Counted from the stretch's first letter, positions 9,767-19,158 are shown. The stretch: DNA of 64,000 nucleotides from Sphingomonas adhaesiva (GCF_036946125.1 NZ_JAQIJT010000002.1:1052001-1116000), one strand, 5' to 3'. Notes: a model not told the origin generated them from the letters alone. A program made the numbers and translations.

Positions 9767-11190
9767 GCCGTTCGCGTCCGGGAAGCGAGCGCGGCCACCA
9801 TCTCACCCGCCAGCAGCGTCAGCGTGTCGTCCCGTGCCCCCATCACGACGATCCGGTCGCCCGGGCGGGCCTGTGCCACGCAATGCGCGGCCGCCGCCGC
9901 GCGATCGGCGATATGGATCGCCTCGCGCCCCGCCAGCGTCACGTCGTGCACCACGTCCGCGCTGCCGACCTCGCGCGTCACCGTGCCCCCCTGATATACC
10001 GGGTCCGGCAGGACCAGCAGATCGCCGTCGCCGAGCTTGGCCGCGAACATCGCCGCCAGTTCGGCGCGCATCACCTTCAGCGGGCCGTACCCGTGCGGCT
10101 GGAACAGCGCGATGACGCGCCCCGGAAAGGCGTGCAGCGTGTCCAGCGTGGCCGCGATCTTGTCGGGATTGTGCCCGAAATCGTCGATGACCGCGACGCC
10201 GCCCCCCGCGCCGACCATGTCGAACCGGCGCCGCAGCCCCGAAAAGTGGGCAAGGCCATCGATCGCGCGGTCCAGCGGCACGCCCGCCGCCAGCACCGCC
10301 CCCAGCGCGGCGAGCGCATTGGCGACATTGTGCCGCCCCGGCACCCGCAACGCGACGCGGCCCTGCCCCACACCACCGCGCGCCAGGTCGAACGACACCG
10401 CGAACGGCGCCTCCTCGATCGCGCCCACATACAGGTCGGCGCTCGCGTCCTGCACCGAAAAGCGCGTCACGCGGTCGCGCGGCAATGTCATCGCCAGCCT
10501 TGCGGCATCCGCATTGTCGGCGTTCACCACCGCGTGTCGCGCGCGCGACAGGAACCCGCCGAAGAGCACGTTCAGCTCCTCCAGCGACTTGTGGTCCAGG
10601 CTGACGTTGTTCAGCACCGCCACCTGCGCGCGATACAGCGCGATCGACCCGTCGCTTTCGTCGACCTCGCTGACGAAGGCATCGCCCTGCCCCACCAGCG
10701 CGCTGGCGAAGGGGCGGTCGGGGGCGGCGAAATCCTTCATCACCGCGCCGTTCATGACCGTCGGATCGGCCCCGGCGCGATGCAGGATCGTCGCGATCAT
10801 CCCCGTCACGGTCGACTTGCCGCTCGTTCCCGCGACCCCTACGGCCAAGCGACTGGCGTTGAACAGCGCCGCGTTGAGCCCGGCGCGCGTCATTCGCCGG
10901 CAGCCGAGCCGCGCGGCGGCGACCATATCGGCCACCGTCTCCTCGACCGCGGCGGAGGCGACGACGACCTGCGCCGCATCGGTGATGCCGCTGCCGTCCT
11001 GCGGGAACAGCGCGATGCCCCGTGCGCGCAGCTCGTCGAACTTCGCTGGCACCCGCCCCTGATCCAGCCCGCGGTCGCTGCCCGCCACCTCCGCGCCACG
11101 CCCTTGCAGGATCATCGCCAGCGGCATCATCCCCGATCCGCCGATACCGACCAGGAAGAAGCGCTGGCCGCGCACGTTGCCGTCATGCAT
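9763..11190 (-). CDS. Mur ligase family protein, MurC/Mpl-like
   Basis: 475-residue ATP-dependent ligase with MurC-type N-terminal UDP-binding domain (FFLVGIGGSGMMPLA), a central ATPase domain (VGVAGTSGKSTVTGM; VSEVDESDGS) and a C-terminal domain (VIDDFGHNPDKIAATL). MurC and Mpl usually carry GTHGKTT and a DD(Y/F)AHHP motif, so the P-loop and C-domain motif here are variant. It is divergent from an LD-carboxypeptidase gene. That suggests muropeptide recycling (Mpl: joining recycled peptide to UDP-MurNAc) rather than de novo MurC, which normally lies in the dcw cluster. The substrate remains inferred. Confidence 0.8.
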   Translation of the reverse strand: MHDGNVRGQRFFLVGIGGSGMMPLAMILQGRGAEVAGSDRGLDQGRVPAKFDELRARGIALFPQDGSGITDAAQVVVASAAVEETVADMVAAARLGCRRMTRAGLNAALFNASRLAVGVAGTSGKSTVTGMIATILHRAGADPTVMNGAVMKDFAAPDRPFASALVGQGDAFVSEVDESDGSIALYRAQVAVLNNVSLDHKSLEELNVLFGGFLSRARHAVVNADNADAARLAMTLPRDRVTRFSVQDASADLYVGAIEEAPFAVSFDLARGGVGQGRVALRVPGRHNVANALAALGAVLAAGVPLDRAIDGLAHFSGLRRRFDMVGAGGGVAVIDDFGHNPDKIAATLDTLHAFPGRVIALFQPHGYGPLKVMRAELAAMFAAKLGDGDLLVLPDPVYQGGTVTREVGSADVVHDVTLAGREAIHIADRAAAAAHCVAQARPGDRIVVMGARDDTLTLLAGEMVAALASRTRTA

Positions 11191-11248
11191 GACGCGGGGC
11201 TATCGACGTTTCGGCGCCGGGTGGCAAGTTGTGCGGGAAGGGTCGGAC

Positions 11249-12064
11249 ATGCGGATCGGAGTATTGGCGGCCAGCAGCGTGGCGAATCCGGACGTCATCG
11301 CCCCCGTCTCCGCCTTCGCCGCGATCGCCTACCCCGACGTCGACCTCGTCTTTCACCCGCAATGCTATGCGAACGACGGGCATTTCGCGGGATCGGACGC
11401 GGTGCGTGCCGCCGCGTTCCTGCAATATGCCAACGATCCCGCGTTCGACGCGATCTGGTTCCTGCGCGGCGGCTACGGCTCCAACCGCATCCTGTCGACG
11501 ATCATGCCGCAGCTGGGCGCGGCGGCGCGGACGAAGGCGTATCTCGGCTATTCCGATGTGGGTTTCCTGCTGGGCGCGCTCTACGCGCGGCGGATCGGCC
11601 ATCCGGCGCACGGGCCGATGTGCGCCGACATCCGCCGCACGCAGGGGGATCAGACGGTCGCCCGCGCGCTCGGCTGGATGGCGCGACGCGACCGCACCGC
11701 GCTCGAACCCGCGCTCGACAACCGCCCCAGCGCCGCCTTCAACCTGTCGATCCTGACCGCGCTGATCGGCACTCCCTATCTGCCCGACCTCGCCGACCAT
11801 GTCCTGATCGTGGAGGAAGTGTCGGAGGCGATGTACGCGGTCGACCGGATGCTGTTCACGCTCGGCAATGCCACGCAGCTGCGCTCCGTCGCCGGCGTGC
11901 GCCTGGGTGCGGTCAGCGCGGTGAAGGACAACGAGCCGGCGTGGAACGAGCCGCTCGACGACATGATGACGCGCTGGTGCCGCGACCTGGGCGTCCCCTA
12001 TCTCGGCCGCGCGCGGATCGGCCACGTTCAGGACAATTGGGTCGTCCCCTTCGGCGTCGCCTGA
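11249..12064 (+). CDS. ldcA: LD-carboxypeptidase (peptidase S66 family)
   Basis: 271-residue S66 peptidase, expected to remove the terminal D-Ala from recycled muropeptides in the cytoplasm. No signal peptide. FLRGGYGSNRILS is followed by YLGYSDVGFL, which holds the probable nucleophile Ser; the triad Glu lies in LIVEEVSEAMY and the His in RIGHVQDNW. The start ATG at 11249 was chosen because homology begins at MRIGVLAAS. Divergent from the Mpl-like ligase, with only about 58 bases between them. The S66 family also contains MccF-type immunity peptidases, which I cannot exclude. Confidence 0.88.
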   Translation: MRIGVLAASSVANPDVIAPVSAFAAIAYPDVDLVFHPQCYANDGHFAGSDAVRAAAFLQYANDPAFDAIWFLRGGYGSNRILSTIMPQLGAAARTKAYLGYSDVGFLLGALYARRIGHPAHGPMCADIRRTQGDQTVARALGWMARRDRTALEPALDNRPSAAFNLSILTALIGTPYLPDLADHVLIVEEVSEAMYAVDRMLFTLGNATQLRSVAGVRLGAVSAVKDNEPAWNEPLDDMMTRWCRDLGVPYLGRARIGHVQDNWVVPFGVA

Positions 12065-12101
12065 CGCCGGTCGAGCGACGACAGCGAAAAACCTCCCGGC
12101 T

Positions 12102-12734
12102 TCAGCCGCCTGGCGCCTCCTGCGGATGATGCGGGGTCAGGATCAGCGTCTGCCCCTCGACCCGCAACGATTTCAGCCGCGACAGAAAGTTCATCCCCAG
12201 CACGTCGACGTCGCCGAAGGCGGGCGACACCACCACCGCCAGGTCGCGCGCGACCACGTTGCCGAAGCGCAGCTCCGCCACCTCCCCCGTCTCGGCGCGG
12301 ATGGTTCCGTTGGCGGTCTTCAGCATCACCGGAAACATCGCGGGCTTCACCTCGACGCCCGCGGCCTGCGCCGTCCCGGGCGACAGCGCGGTGATCGTGG
12401 CGCCGCTGTCCACCAGCAACCGCCGTTCGACCGCGCCGATCCGCGCCCGGACGTAGAAATGGCCGTCCGGGCTCATCCGGATGCGCGTCTCCCCGCCCGC
12501 GACCTGCTGGCTTTCGATGTTCAGCGCCGCGGCGACGCGCGCGAACCACGGATCGAACCGCTCGCGCTCGACCACCAGCACGAACAGCAGCCCTGCGACC
12601 ACGACCCAGATCGCGACGCTCACCAGCGTCCGCAGCACCGGGACCCGCCGCGCCGCCAGGCTGGCGAGGAACAGCGCACCCAGCAGCATGTAGAAGTGCG
12701 GGTTCGCGGTCATCTCCGTCGGCATGACGGACAT
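12102..12734 (-). CDS. Membrane-anchored retropepsin-like aspartic protease
   Basis: 210 residues. An N-terminal region with one or two hydrophobic segments (FYMLLGALFLASLAA; VSVAIWVVVAGLLFVLVV) is followed by a single clan AA protease domain with the active-site signature LLVDSGATITALS and a second hydrophobic motif VDVLGMNFLSRL. This matches the TIGR02281-type family common in proteobacteria. The start at 12732-12734 has an upstream GGGAGG ten bases away; in-frame ATGs at 12725 and 12713 lack as good a site. Convergent with ldcA. Confidence 0.87.
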   Translation of the reverse strand: MSVMPTEMTANPHFYMLLGALFLASLAARRVPVLRTLVSVAIWVVVAGLLFVLVVERERFDPWFARVAAALNIESQQVAGGETRIRMSPDGHFYVRARIGAVERRLLVDSGATITALSPGTAQAAGVEVKPAMFPVMLKTANGTIRAETGEVAELRFGNVVARDLAVVVSPAFGDVDVLGMNFLSRLKSLRVEGQTLILTPHHPQEAPGG

Positions 12735-12913
12735 ATAGGATGGCGCCTCCCGCCCCGCTACGCTATGGAGCGCGCGTGATGACGATCGCACCGCTCACCA
12801 CCAGCACCCGCTGACGCGCGCGCCGCCCGGCGCGACCGCGCACGGGTGCCCCCTTTTCGTCGTTCCCCCATGGCGCTACGCCGCCTCCCGCACAGCACGC
12901 AGGAAGACCTTCG

Positions 12914-14905
12914 ATGGAAATGCTCTCGATCACGCTGCCCGACGGTTCGGTCCGCGAGGTCGCCTCCGGCACCACCCCCGCCGACATCGCCGCCGCGATC
13001 GGGCCCGGTCTCGCCAAGGCGGCGATCGCCGCGCGGGTGGATGGCGAACTGCGCGACCTGTCGCGTCCGCTCACGTCGGACGCCGCGCTGGCGCTGGTCA
13101 CGCAGAAGGACGAGGCCGATGCGCTGGAACTGGCGCGCCACGACTTCGCGCACGTCATGGCGGAGGCGGTGCAGCATCTCTTCCCGGGCACGCAGATCAC
13201 CTTCGGCCCCGCGACCGAGGATGGCTTCTACTACGACTTCGCGCCGAAGGATCGCCCGTTCACCGACGAGGACCTGCCCGCGATCGAGGCCGAGATGCGC
13301 CGCATCATCGCCAGGAACGAGAAGTTCACGCGCGAGGTCTGGTCGCGCCAGCAGCTGATCGACACGTGGAAGGCGCAGGGCGAGACGTTCAAGGCCGAAT
13401 GGGCCGCCGAACTGCCCGAGGGTGAGGAGCTGACGATCTATCGCCAGGGCGCGTGGCTCGACATGTGCCGCGGCCCCCACATGCCCTCGACCGGGCGGCT
13501 CGATCCCAACGCCTTCAAGCTGACGCGCGTGTCCGGCGCCTATTGGCGCGGCGATCAGAAGAACGCGATGCTCAGCCGCGTCTACGGCACCGGCTGGCTC
13601 AGCAAGAAGCAGCTCGACGCGCATCTGACGATGCTGGAGGAGGCCGCCAAGCGCGACCATCGCAAGATCGGCGCGGAGATGGACCTGTTCCACCTCCAGC
13701 CGGAGGCGCAGGGCTCCGTCTTCTGGCACCCCAAGGGCTATATCCTGTGGCGGCAGATGGAGGCGTATATGCGTCGCCGCCTCGACGCCGCCGATTATGC
13801 CGAGGTGAAGACGCCGCAGCTGATGGACGCGCGCCAGTGGGAGCAGTCCGGCCATTGGGGCAAGTACCGCGAGAACATGTTCGTCGTGCCGGACGAGATT
13901 CCCAATACCGAGGATGAGGGCGCGGTCATCAGCGGCGATGCCGACATGATGGCGCTGAAGCCGATGAATTGCCCGGCGCACGTCCTGATCTTCAAGCAGG
14001 GGATCAAGTCCTACCGCGACCTGCCGATCCGCATGGCGGAATTCGGCTGCTGCCATCGCAACGAGCCGCATGGCGCGCTCCACGGCATCATGCGCGTCCG
14101 CCAGTTCACGCAGGACGACGCGCATATCTTCGTGCGCGAGGATCAGCTGGTCGAGGAGGTGCGCAAGTTCTGCGAGCTGCTCCACTCGGTCTATCAGGAT
14201 CTGGGCTTCACCGATTATGCGGTGAAGCTGGCGCTGCGCCCCGAGAAGCGTTTCGGCTCGGACGAGATGTGGGACACGTCGGAGCAGGAACTGCGCGAGG
14301 CGGTGCAGGCGTCCAACCTGCCGGACGACATCAAGGCGAAGTTCGAGGAGTTGCCGGGTGAAGGCGCCTTCTACGCGCCGAAGCTGGAATTCCACCTGAC
14401 CGACGCGATCGGCCGGACGTGGCAGGTCGGCACGATCCAGTCGGACCGCGTCCTGCCCGACCGGCTCGACGCGAGCTATGTCGGGGAGGACGGCAACCGC
14501 CATCGCCCCGTCATGCTCCACCGCGCGATCCTGGGCACGTTCGAGCGGTTCATCGGCATCCTGATCGAGCATCACGCCGGGCGCTTCCCGCTGTGGCTGT
14601 CGCCGGTGCAGGCGGTGGTGGCGACGATCGTGTCGGATGCCGACGATTACGCGCACGAGGTCGCGGCGAAACTGCGGGCGGCGGGCATCCGCGTGGACAC
14701 CGACCTGCGCAACGAGAAGATCAATTACAAGGTGCGCGAACATTCCGTCGCCAAGGTGCCCAACCTGCTGGTGGTCGGAAAGCGCGAGGCGGAAGAGGGC
14801 AAGGTCGCCCTGCGTCGCCTCGGCAGCCAGGCGCAGACCTTCCTGACGCTCGACGAGGTGGTGGCGATGCTGCGCGACGAGGCGCTGCCGCCGGATTGTC
14901 GCTGA
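12914..14905 (+). CDS. thrS: Threonine--tRNA ligase
   Basis: Class II synthetase charging tRNA-Thr, 663 residues, full length. Domains in order are TGS (about 1-65), editing/SAD region with HDFAHVMAEAVQHLFPG (about 75-230), catalytic core with zinc-binding KPMNCPAHV and motif 2 (NEPHGALHGIMRVRQFTQDD), motif 3 with PVMLHRAILGTFERFIG, and the anticodon-binding domain (about 560-663). The start at 12914 is preceded by GGAAGA; MLSITLP at 12920 is a close alternative. It precedes infC by 66 bases, as in many bacteria. Confidence 0.98.
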   Translation: MEMLSITLPDGSVREVASGTTPADIAAAIGPGLAKAAIAARVDGELRDLSRPLTSDAALALVTQKDEADALELARHDFAHVMAEAVQHLFPGTQITFGPATEDGFYYDFAPKDRPFTDEDLPAIEAEMRRIIARNEKFTREVWSRQQLIDTWKAQGETFKAEWAAELPEGEELTIYRQGAWLDMCRGPHMPSTGRLDPNAFKLTRVSGAYWRGDQKNAMLSRVYGTGWLSKKQLDAHLTMLEEAAKRDHRKIGAEMDLFHLQPEAQGSVFWHPKGYILWRQMEAYMRRRLDAADYAEVKTPQLMDARQWEQSGHWGKYRENMFVVPDEIPNTEDEGAVISGDADMMALKPMNCPAHVLIFKQGIKSYRDLPIRMAEFGCCHRNEPHGALHGIMRVRQFTQDDAHIFVREDQLVEEVRKFCELLHSVYQDLGFTDYAVKLALRPEKRFGSDEMWDTSEQELREAVQASNLPDDIKAKFEELPGEGAFYAPKLEFHLTDAIGRTWQVGTIQSDRVLPDRLDASYVGEDGNRHRPVMLHRAILGTFERFIGILIEHHAGRFPLWLSPVQAVVATIVSDADDYAHEVAAKLRAAGIRVDTDLRNEKINYKVREHSVAKVPNLLVVGKREAEEGKVALRRLGSQAQTFLTLDEVVAMLRDEALPPDCR

Positions 14906-14971
14906 CGGCATCTTTCAAAATCATCCACGATGCCCTATGTTCGCCGGGCAACCGCTACAGGAGACATACCC

Positions 14972-15517
14972 ATACGTCCGCCCATGATGCGCCGACCCAA
15001 TCAGGCGCCGCCGATGAACGGCCCCCGCTTCAACGAGTGGATTCAGAGCCCCAAGGTCCGCGTGATCGATCACGAGGGAGAGAACCTTGGCGTGATGTAC
15101 ACGCGCGAGGCGATGGAGCAGGCGAGGGAGCTGGGACTCGACCTGGTCGAGGTGTCGCCCAACGCGGACCCGCCCGTCGCGAAGTTCCTGGACGTGGGCA
15201 AGTTCAAGTACGAGGCGCAGAAGAAGGCGAACCTGGCCCGCAAGTCGCAGAAGACGCAGGAGATCAAGGAGATCAAGATGCGTCCGAACATCGACGACCA
15301 TGACTATGACACCAAGATGAAGAAGGTGGCGGAGTTCATCGGCGAGGGCGACAAGGTGAAGGTGACGATGCGCTTCCGCGGTCGCGAGCTGAGCCACGGG
15401 CAGCTGGGCATGAACGTGCTCCAGCGCGTCGCGGAGCAGGTCGCCGAGGTCGCCAAGGTGGAAGCCTATCCGCGCATGGAAGGCCGCCAGATGCTCATGG
15501 TGCTCGCGCCCAAGTGA
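14972..15517 (+). CDS. infC: Translation initiation factor IF-3, probable AUA start
   Basis: 181 residues from the proposed start. The N-domain carries RFNEWIQSPKVRVID and VEVSPNADPPVAKFLD, the lysine-rich linker has KFKYEAQKKANLARKSQK, and the C-domain has VKVTMRFRGRE and MLMVLAPK. An AGGAG (14959-14963) lies eight bases before an in-frame ATA at 14972; the first ATG codons downstream (14984, 14987) are too far from it. IF-3 proofreads start codons and infC typically uses a rare one for autoregulation (AUU in Escherichia coli), so the ATA is the likely start. It begins I-R-P-P-M-M-R-R if read literally. The rpmI-rplT pair that often follows infC is absent. Confidence 0.93.
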   Translation: MRPPMMRRPNQAPPMNGPRFNEWIQSPKVRVIDHEGENLGVMYTREAMEQARELGLDLVEVSPNADPPVAKFLDVGKFKYEAQKKANLARKSQKTQEIKEIKMRPNIDDHDYDTKMKKVAEFIGEGDKVKVTMRFRGRELSHGQLGMNVLQRVAEQVAEVAKVEAYPRMEGRQMLMVLAPK

Positions 15518-16190
15518 TGTGAGGCACCGGGGCGGTGGGCGCCGCCCCGACCCTCCGCTATCTGCCGCAAAGGCGGGGACCCACAGCAGTTGCCGTCTCC
15601 CAGCCAGCGGCGGCCGCGGTAGATCCGGCCCCGCGTGTCCGGCATCCATCGCGTCGCGAGACCCACATCCGCGGTCGACAGCGGGGCCTTCGCCAAAGGA
15701 TCACCCCAAGACACTTGCAGGAAGCCCCTGCGCCCCGGCAAAGGCGCGACCTTTGCAAAAGGCTACACCGTGCTCCTGCGAACGCAGGAGCCCAGAGTTA
15801 TAGGTCCCATAAGGCGTTGTTCTGCCTGGCCCTGGGCTCCTGCCTGCGCAGGAGCACGGCGTGGGCTCGGCGTCATTGCACCTGTTTTGCAAAGGCCCCG
15901 CGAAGGCCGGCGTCCAGTTGGGCGACTTGCCGGCATCTCAATAAGCCGTTCGTCACTGACCCCGGCCCTCCGCGGGACCTTTGTAAAAGGCTACACCGTG
16001 CTCCTGCGAAGGCAGGAGCACGGCGTGGGCTCGGTGCCGTTACACCCGCTTTGCAAAGGTCCCGCCTCCGCCGGGGAACAGATTGGACGCTCGCGGAACC
16101 CCGCGACCTTCAGGTTCGCACCCAGCCGCGCCCCGCGATCCGCCCACTCCGGCCCCATCGTGGCGGCGAGACGACACCGCATCCTCAAAA
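15518..16190. repeat. Non-coding block with nested palindromic repeats
   Basis: About 790 bases between infC and the TonB receptor gene hold no credible gene. The best-defined element (about 15976-16072) is a palindrome within a palindrome: outer arms GGGACCTTTGTAAAAGGC and GCTTTGCAAAGGTCCC, inner hairpin GCTCCTGCGAAGGCAGGAGC. A second set uses the same modules: CCTTTGCAAAAGGCTACACC with a CTCCTGCG hairpin at 15750-15792, and CTCCTGCCTGCGCAGGAG with GTTTTGCAAAGGCCCC at 15837-15899. A GC hairpin at 15529-15548 directly follows infC and may be its terminator, although it lacks a strong T-run. Confidence 0.75.
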
Positions 16191-16307
16191 ATATTACGCG
16201 TTACGTAAATCTACTAGACGCCGGAAATCAGCACGTTACAGCGCCCCCGATACCGGACCTTCGAATCCGGATTCATCCGCAAAGCCCTTCGGGAGAGGCC
16301 TGTCGAC

Positions 16308-19142
16308 ATGCGTCTGACCAACATCCTTCTGTCCACCGCCGCCGCCACCACCGCCTTCATGATCGCCGCGCCTGCCATGGCGCAGGACCAGACCAGCCCC
16401 GTCACCACCAATGCCGCGGTCGACGGACAGGCACCCACCGCCGGTGCGCAGACGGGCGATACGCAGGAACTGGGTGCGGGCGACATCGTCGTCACTGCGA
16501 CCCGTCGCTCGGAGCGGCTGGCCGACGTGCCGATCTCGATCAACGCGGTGAACCAGGAGGCGCTGCAGAACTCCGGCGCCACCGACATCCGCCAGATGGC
16601 GCAGCTGGCGCCCTCGCTCAACGTCTCGTCGACCGGATCGGAGGCGAACGCCTCGGCGCGCGTCCGCGGTATCGGCACCGTCGGCGACAATCCGGGGCTG
16701 GAAAGCTCGGTCGCGGTCTTCATCGACGGCGTCTATCGCAGCCGCACCGGCTCCGGGCTCAACGATCTGGGCGAGGTCGACCGGATCGAGGTGCTGCGGG
16801 GGCCGCAGGGAACGCTGTCGGGCCGCAACTCGTCCGCCGGCGCGATCAACATCTATACCAAGGCGCCGTCGTTCGACCTGGGCGGCTATGGCGAGGCGAC
16901 CTACGGCAATTACGACGCGGTGCGCGTCGCGGGGGCGCTGACCGGGCCGATCGTCAGGGACGTGCTCGCCTTCCGCGTCGACGGCGTCTACGCGCGCCGC
17001 GACGGCTTCTTCCGCGATGTCGTCAACGACACCGATTACAACGATCGCAACCGCTGGTTCGTCCGCGGCCAGCTCTTGTTCGAGCCATCGACCGACTTCT
17101 CGGTCCGGCTGATCGGCGACTATACCTTCCGTGACGAGAAGTGCTGCGGCGCGGTCCATGTCGACACGCGCGAGAAGCTGGACCCGACCCCCGGTGTGCC
17201 CGGCGACTATACGATCAATCCGAACGGCAATCGCATCGTCGACGTCATCAACCAGATCGCAGGCCTGCGCGGCTATCCCGCCGGCAGCACCTTCCCCGCG
17301 GGCAACGATCCCTACAGCCGCCGCATCGCCTTCACGCCGGGCCGCGCCTATTCCAACGTGACGAAGGACTATGGCGGGTCGGCGCAGGTCGACTGGAACC
17401 TGGGCGGCGCGTCGCTGACCTCGATCACCGCATACCGCGAATACAAGTCGGGCGGCGCCAGCGACATCGACTATAACGTCCTCGACATCGGCTATCGTCC
17501 CGCGGACGGCAACAACTACCGCCAGTTCCACACCTTCACGCAGGAGCTGCGCCTCAACGGCGAGGCGCTGGACAATCGCCTCGACTGGCTGGTCGGCGGG
17601 TTCTTCTCGAACGAGGATCTCGAGGTCGTCGACAATCTGAAGTTCGGCCGCGACTATGGCGCCTTCGCCGCGTGCCGCATCGTCGCGACGATCAATCGCG
17701 AGGCTGCGCTGCGCGATCCGTCGCAGCGGGGATGCCTGGGCAACACCCCTCTCGCCGCGCTCGGCGGCGCGACGGGGCGGCAGGCGATCGCGGCGGGTCT
17801 CGGCGCGGCATCGGGTGTTATCCTGCCCGCGATCGACCTGCTCGGCACCGTCAACGACGTCGGCACCACCCGCGACGTGTACCGCCAGAACAGCAAGAGC
17901 TTCGCGGTCTTCACGCACAACATCTTCAAGCTGACCGACACGCTGTCGCTGACCGGGGGCCTGCGCTGGACGCATGAGCGCAAGCGCTTCGACGCGACCT
18001 TCGGCAACAACAACACCGTCTGCCCGCAGATCCAGGGGCTGCTGGGCGCCGGCCCGGCGGGCAATCTGTTCAACAACGCCCAGCTCGCCGCGCTGACGCG
18101 CGGGATCGCGACGCTTGCCTGCACCGGCAATTCGTCCGCCGCGCTGGGCGGCCGGACGCTGAACGATCGCTTCGACGAAAGCCAGTTCACCGGCACCGCG
18201 GTCCTGTCGTGGAAGCCGACCGACCGCATCATGACCTATGCCAGCTATTCGCGCGGCTACAAGGCGGGCGGCTACAACCTCGACCGCTCGGACCTGGGCG
18301 ATGCCTACAACCCCGCGACGATCGCCAATCTGGACGTCCGCCGGCTGCGCTTCGACCCGGAGACGGTCAATGCGTACGAGGTCGGCTTCAAATATTCGAG
18401 CCGCCCCTTCACTTTCAACCTCGCGGCGTTCCGCTCGGAGTTCAAGAACTTCCAGCTGAACACCTTCAACGGCACCAACTATGTCGTCGAGAATATTGGA
18501 TCGTGCTCGCGCGATCTGGGCGGTGCGGATCGCGACAATTCGGCCACGACCGGCGCCTGCACCGGCGGCGACGTGAAGTACGGGGTGCGCAGCCAGGGTG
18601 TCGAGGTGGAAGCGGGCTTCTACCCGGCGCGCAACCTCGCGGTGGCGCTCGGCTATACGTTCGCCGATACGAAGTTCCGCAACAACCTGGTCGGCTCGGA
18701 CGCGGGCGCGCCGCTCGACCCCGCGCTGTTCCTGCTGCCCGGCGCACAGATGTCGAACGCGCCGCGCAACGTCATCACCTCGTCGGTCAGCTGGACGCCG
18801 GACATCGGCAGCAACGGCATGTCGGCGCTGTTCTACGTCGATCAGCGTACCTCGTCGGATTACAACACCGGCTCCGACCTGTTCGTGGAGAAGATGCAGG
18901 ACGGCTTCACAGTAGTGAACGCGCGCGTCGGGCTGCGCGGTCGCGACGATCGCTGGGCGCTGGAGCTGTGGGCGCAGAACGTGTTCGACACCGATTATAC
19001 GCAGGTCGCCTTCAACACCCCGTTCCAGGGCGCGGGCAGCCAGCAGCAGGTGCAGGCGTTCGGCGGCGTCGGCAACCAGCTGTTCTCCGCGTTTCTGGGT
19101 GAGCCGCGGACCTATGGCGTGACGGTGCGGACGCGCTTCTGA
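16308..19142 (+). CDS. TonB-dependent outer-membrane receptor
   Basis: 944-residue beta-barrel receptor that imports a ligand using TonB energy. It has a signal peptide (hydrophobic to APAMAQ), a probable TonB box in the DIVVTATRR segment (about residues 63-71), a plug domain (VPISINAVNQ through VEVLRGPQGTLSG) and a long barrel ending in aromatic VRTRF, as expected for BamA insertion. The internal SYSRGYKAGGYNLDR is typical of sphingomonad receptors. Substrate not predictable; the long Ala/Cys-containing loops around residues 450-600 may be extracellular. An AT-rich stretch with TTACGCGTTACGTAA (16195-16209) upstream may hold the promoter or an operator. Confidence 0.95.
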   Translation: MRLTNILLSTAAATTAFMIAAPAMAQDQTSPVTTNAAVDGQAPTAGAQTGDTQELGAGDIVVTATRRSERLADVPISINAVNQEALQNSGATDIRQMAQLAPSLNVSSTGSEANASARVRGIGTVGDNPGLESSVAVFIDGVYRSRTGSGLNDLGEVDRIEVLRGPQGTLSGRNSSAGAINIYTKAPSFDLGGYGEATYGNYDAVRVAGALTGPIVRDVLAFRVDGVYARRDGFFRDVVNDTDYNDRNRWFVRGQLLFEPSTDFSVRLIGDYTFRDEKCCGAVHVDTREKLDPTPGVPGDYTINPNGNRIVDVINQIAGLRGYPAGSTFPAGNDPYSRRIAFTPGRAYSNVTKDYGGSAQVDWNLGGASLTSITAYREYKSGGASDIDYNVLDIGYRPADGNNYRQFHTFTQELRLNGEALDNRLDWLVGGFFSNEDLEVVDNLKFGRDYGAFAACRIVATINREAALRDPSQRGCLGNTPLAALGGATGRQAIAAGLGAASGVILPAIDLLGTVNDVGTTRDVYRQNSKSFAVFTHNIFKLTDTLSLTGGLRWTHERKRFDATFGNNNTVCPQIQGLLGAGPAGNLFNNAQLAALTRGIATLACTGNSSAALGGRTLNDRFDESQFTGTAVLSWKPTDRIMTYASYSRGYKAGGYNLDRSDLGDAYNPATIANLDVRRLRFDPETVNAYEVGFKYSSRPFTFNLAAFRSEFKNFQLNTFNGTNYVVENIGSCSRDLGGADRDNSATTGACTGGDVKYGVRSQGVEVEAGFYPARNLAVALGYTFADTKFRNNLVGSDAGAPLDPALFLLPGAQMSNAPRNVITSSVSWTPDIGSNGMSALFYVDQRTSSDYNTGSDLFVEKMQDGFTVVNARVGLRGRDDRWALELWAQNVFDTDYTQVAFNTPFQGAGSQQQVQAFGGVGNQLFSAFLGEPRTYGVTVRTRF

Positions 19143-19158
19143 TCGACGGGTAATGCGC

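Noticed and set aside
12792..12913. Attenuator or T-box-like leader before thrS
   Set aside because: GC-rich inverted segments exist, but no specific leader structure or T-run could be supported.
12758..14911. 717-residue open frame antisense to thrS
   Set aside because: It mirrors the codon pattern of thrS in high-GC DNA, has no family motif, and thrS is certain.
16195..16209. TTACGCGTTACGTAA as a defined regulator site
   Set aside because: It is a palindrome-like AT-rich stretch upstream of the receptor, but I cannot match it to a known operator, so it is only mentioned in the receptor entry.
15535..16317. Several open frames in the repeat block before the TonB receptor
   Set aside because: They are translations of palindromic repeats, overlap each other in all frames and lack any motif.
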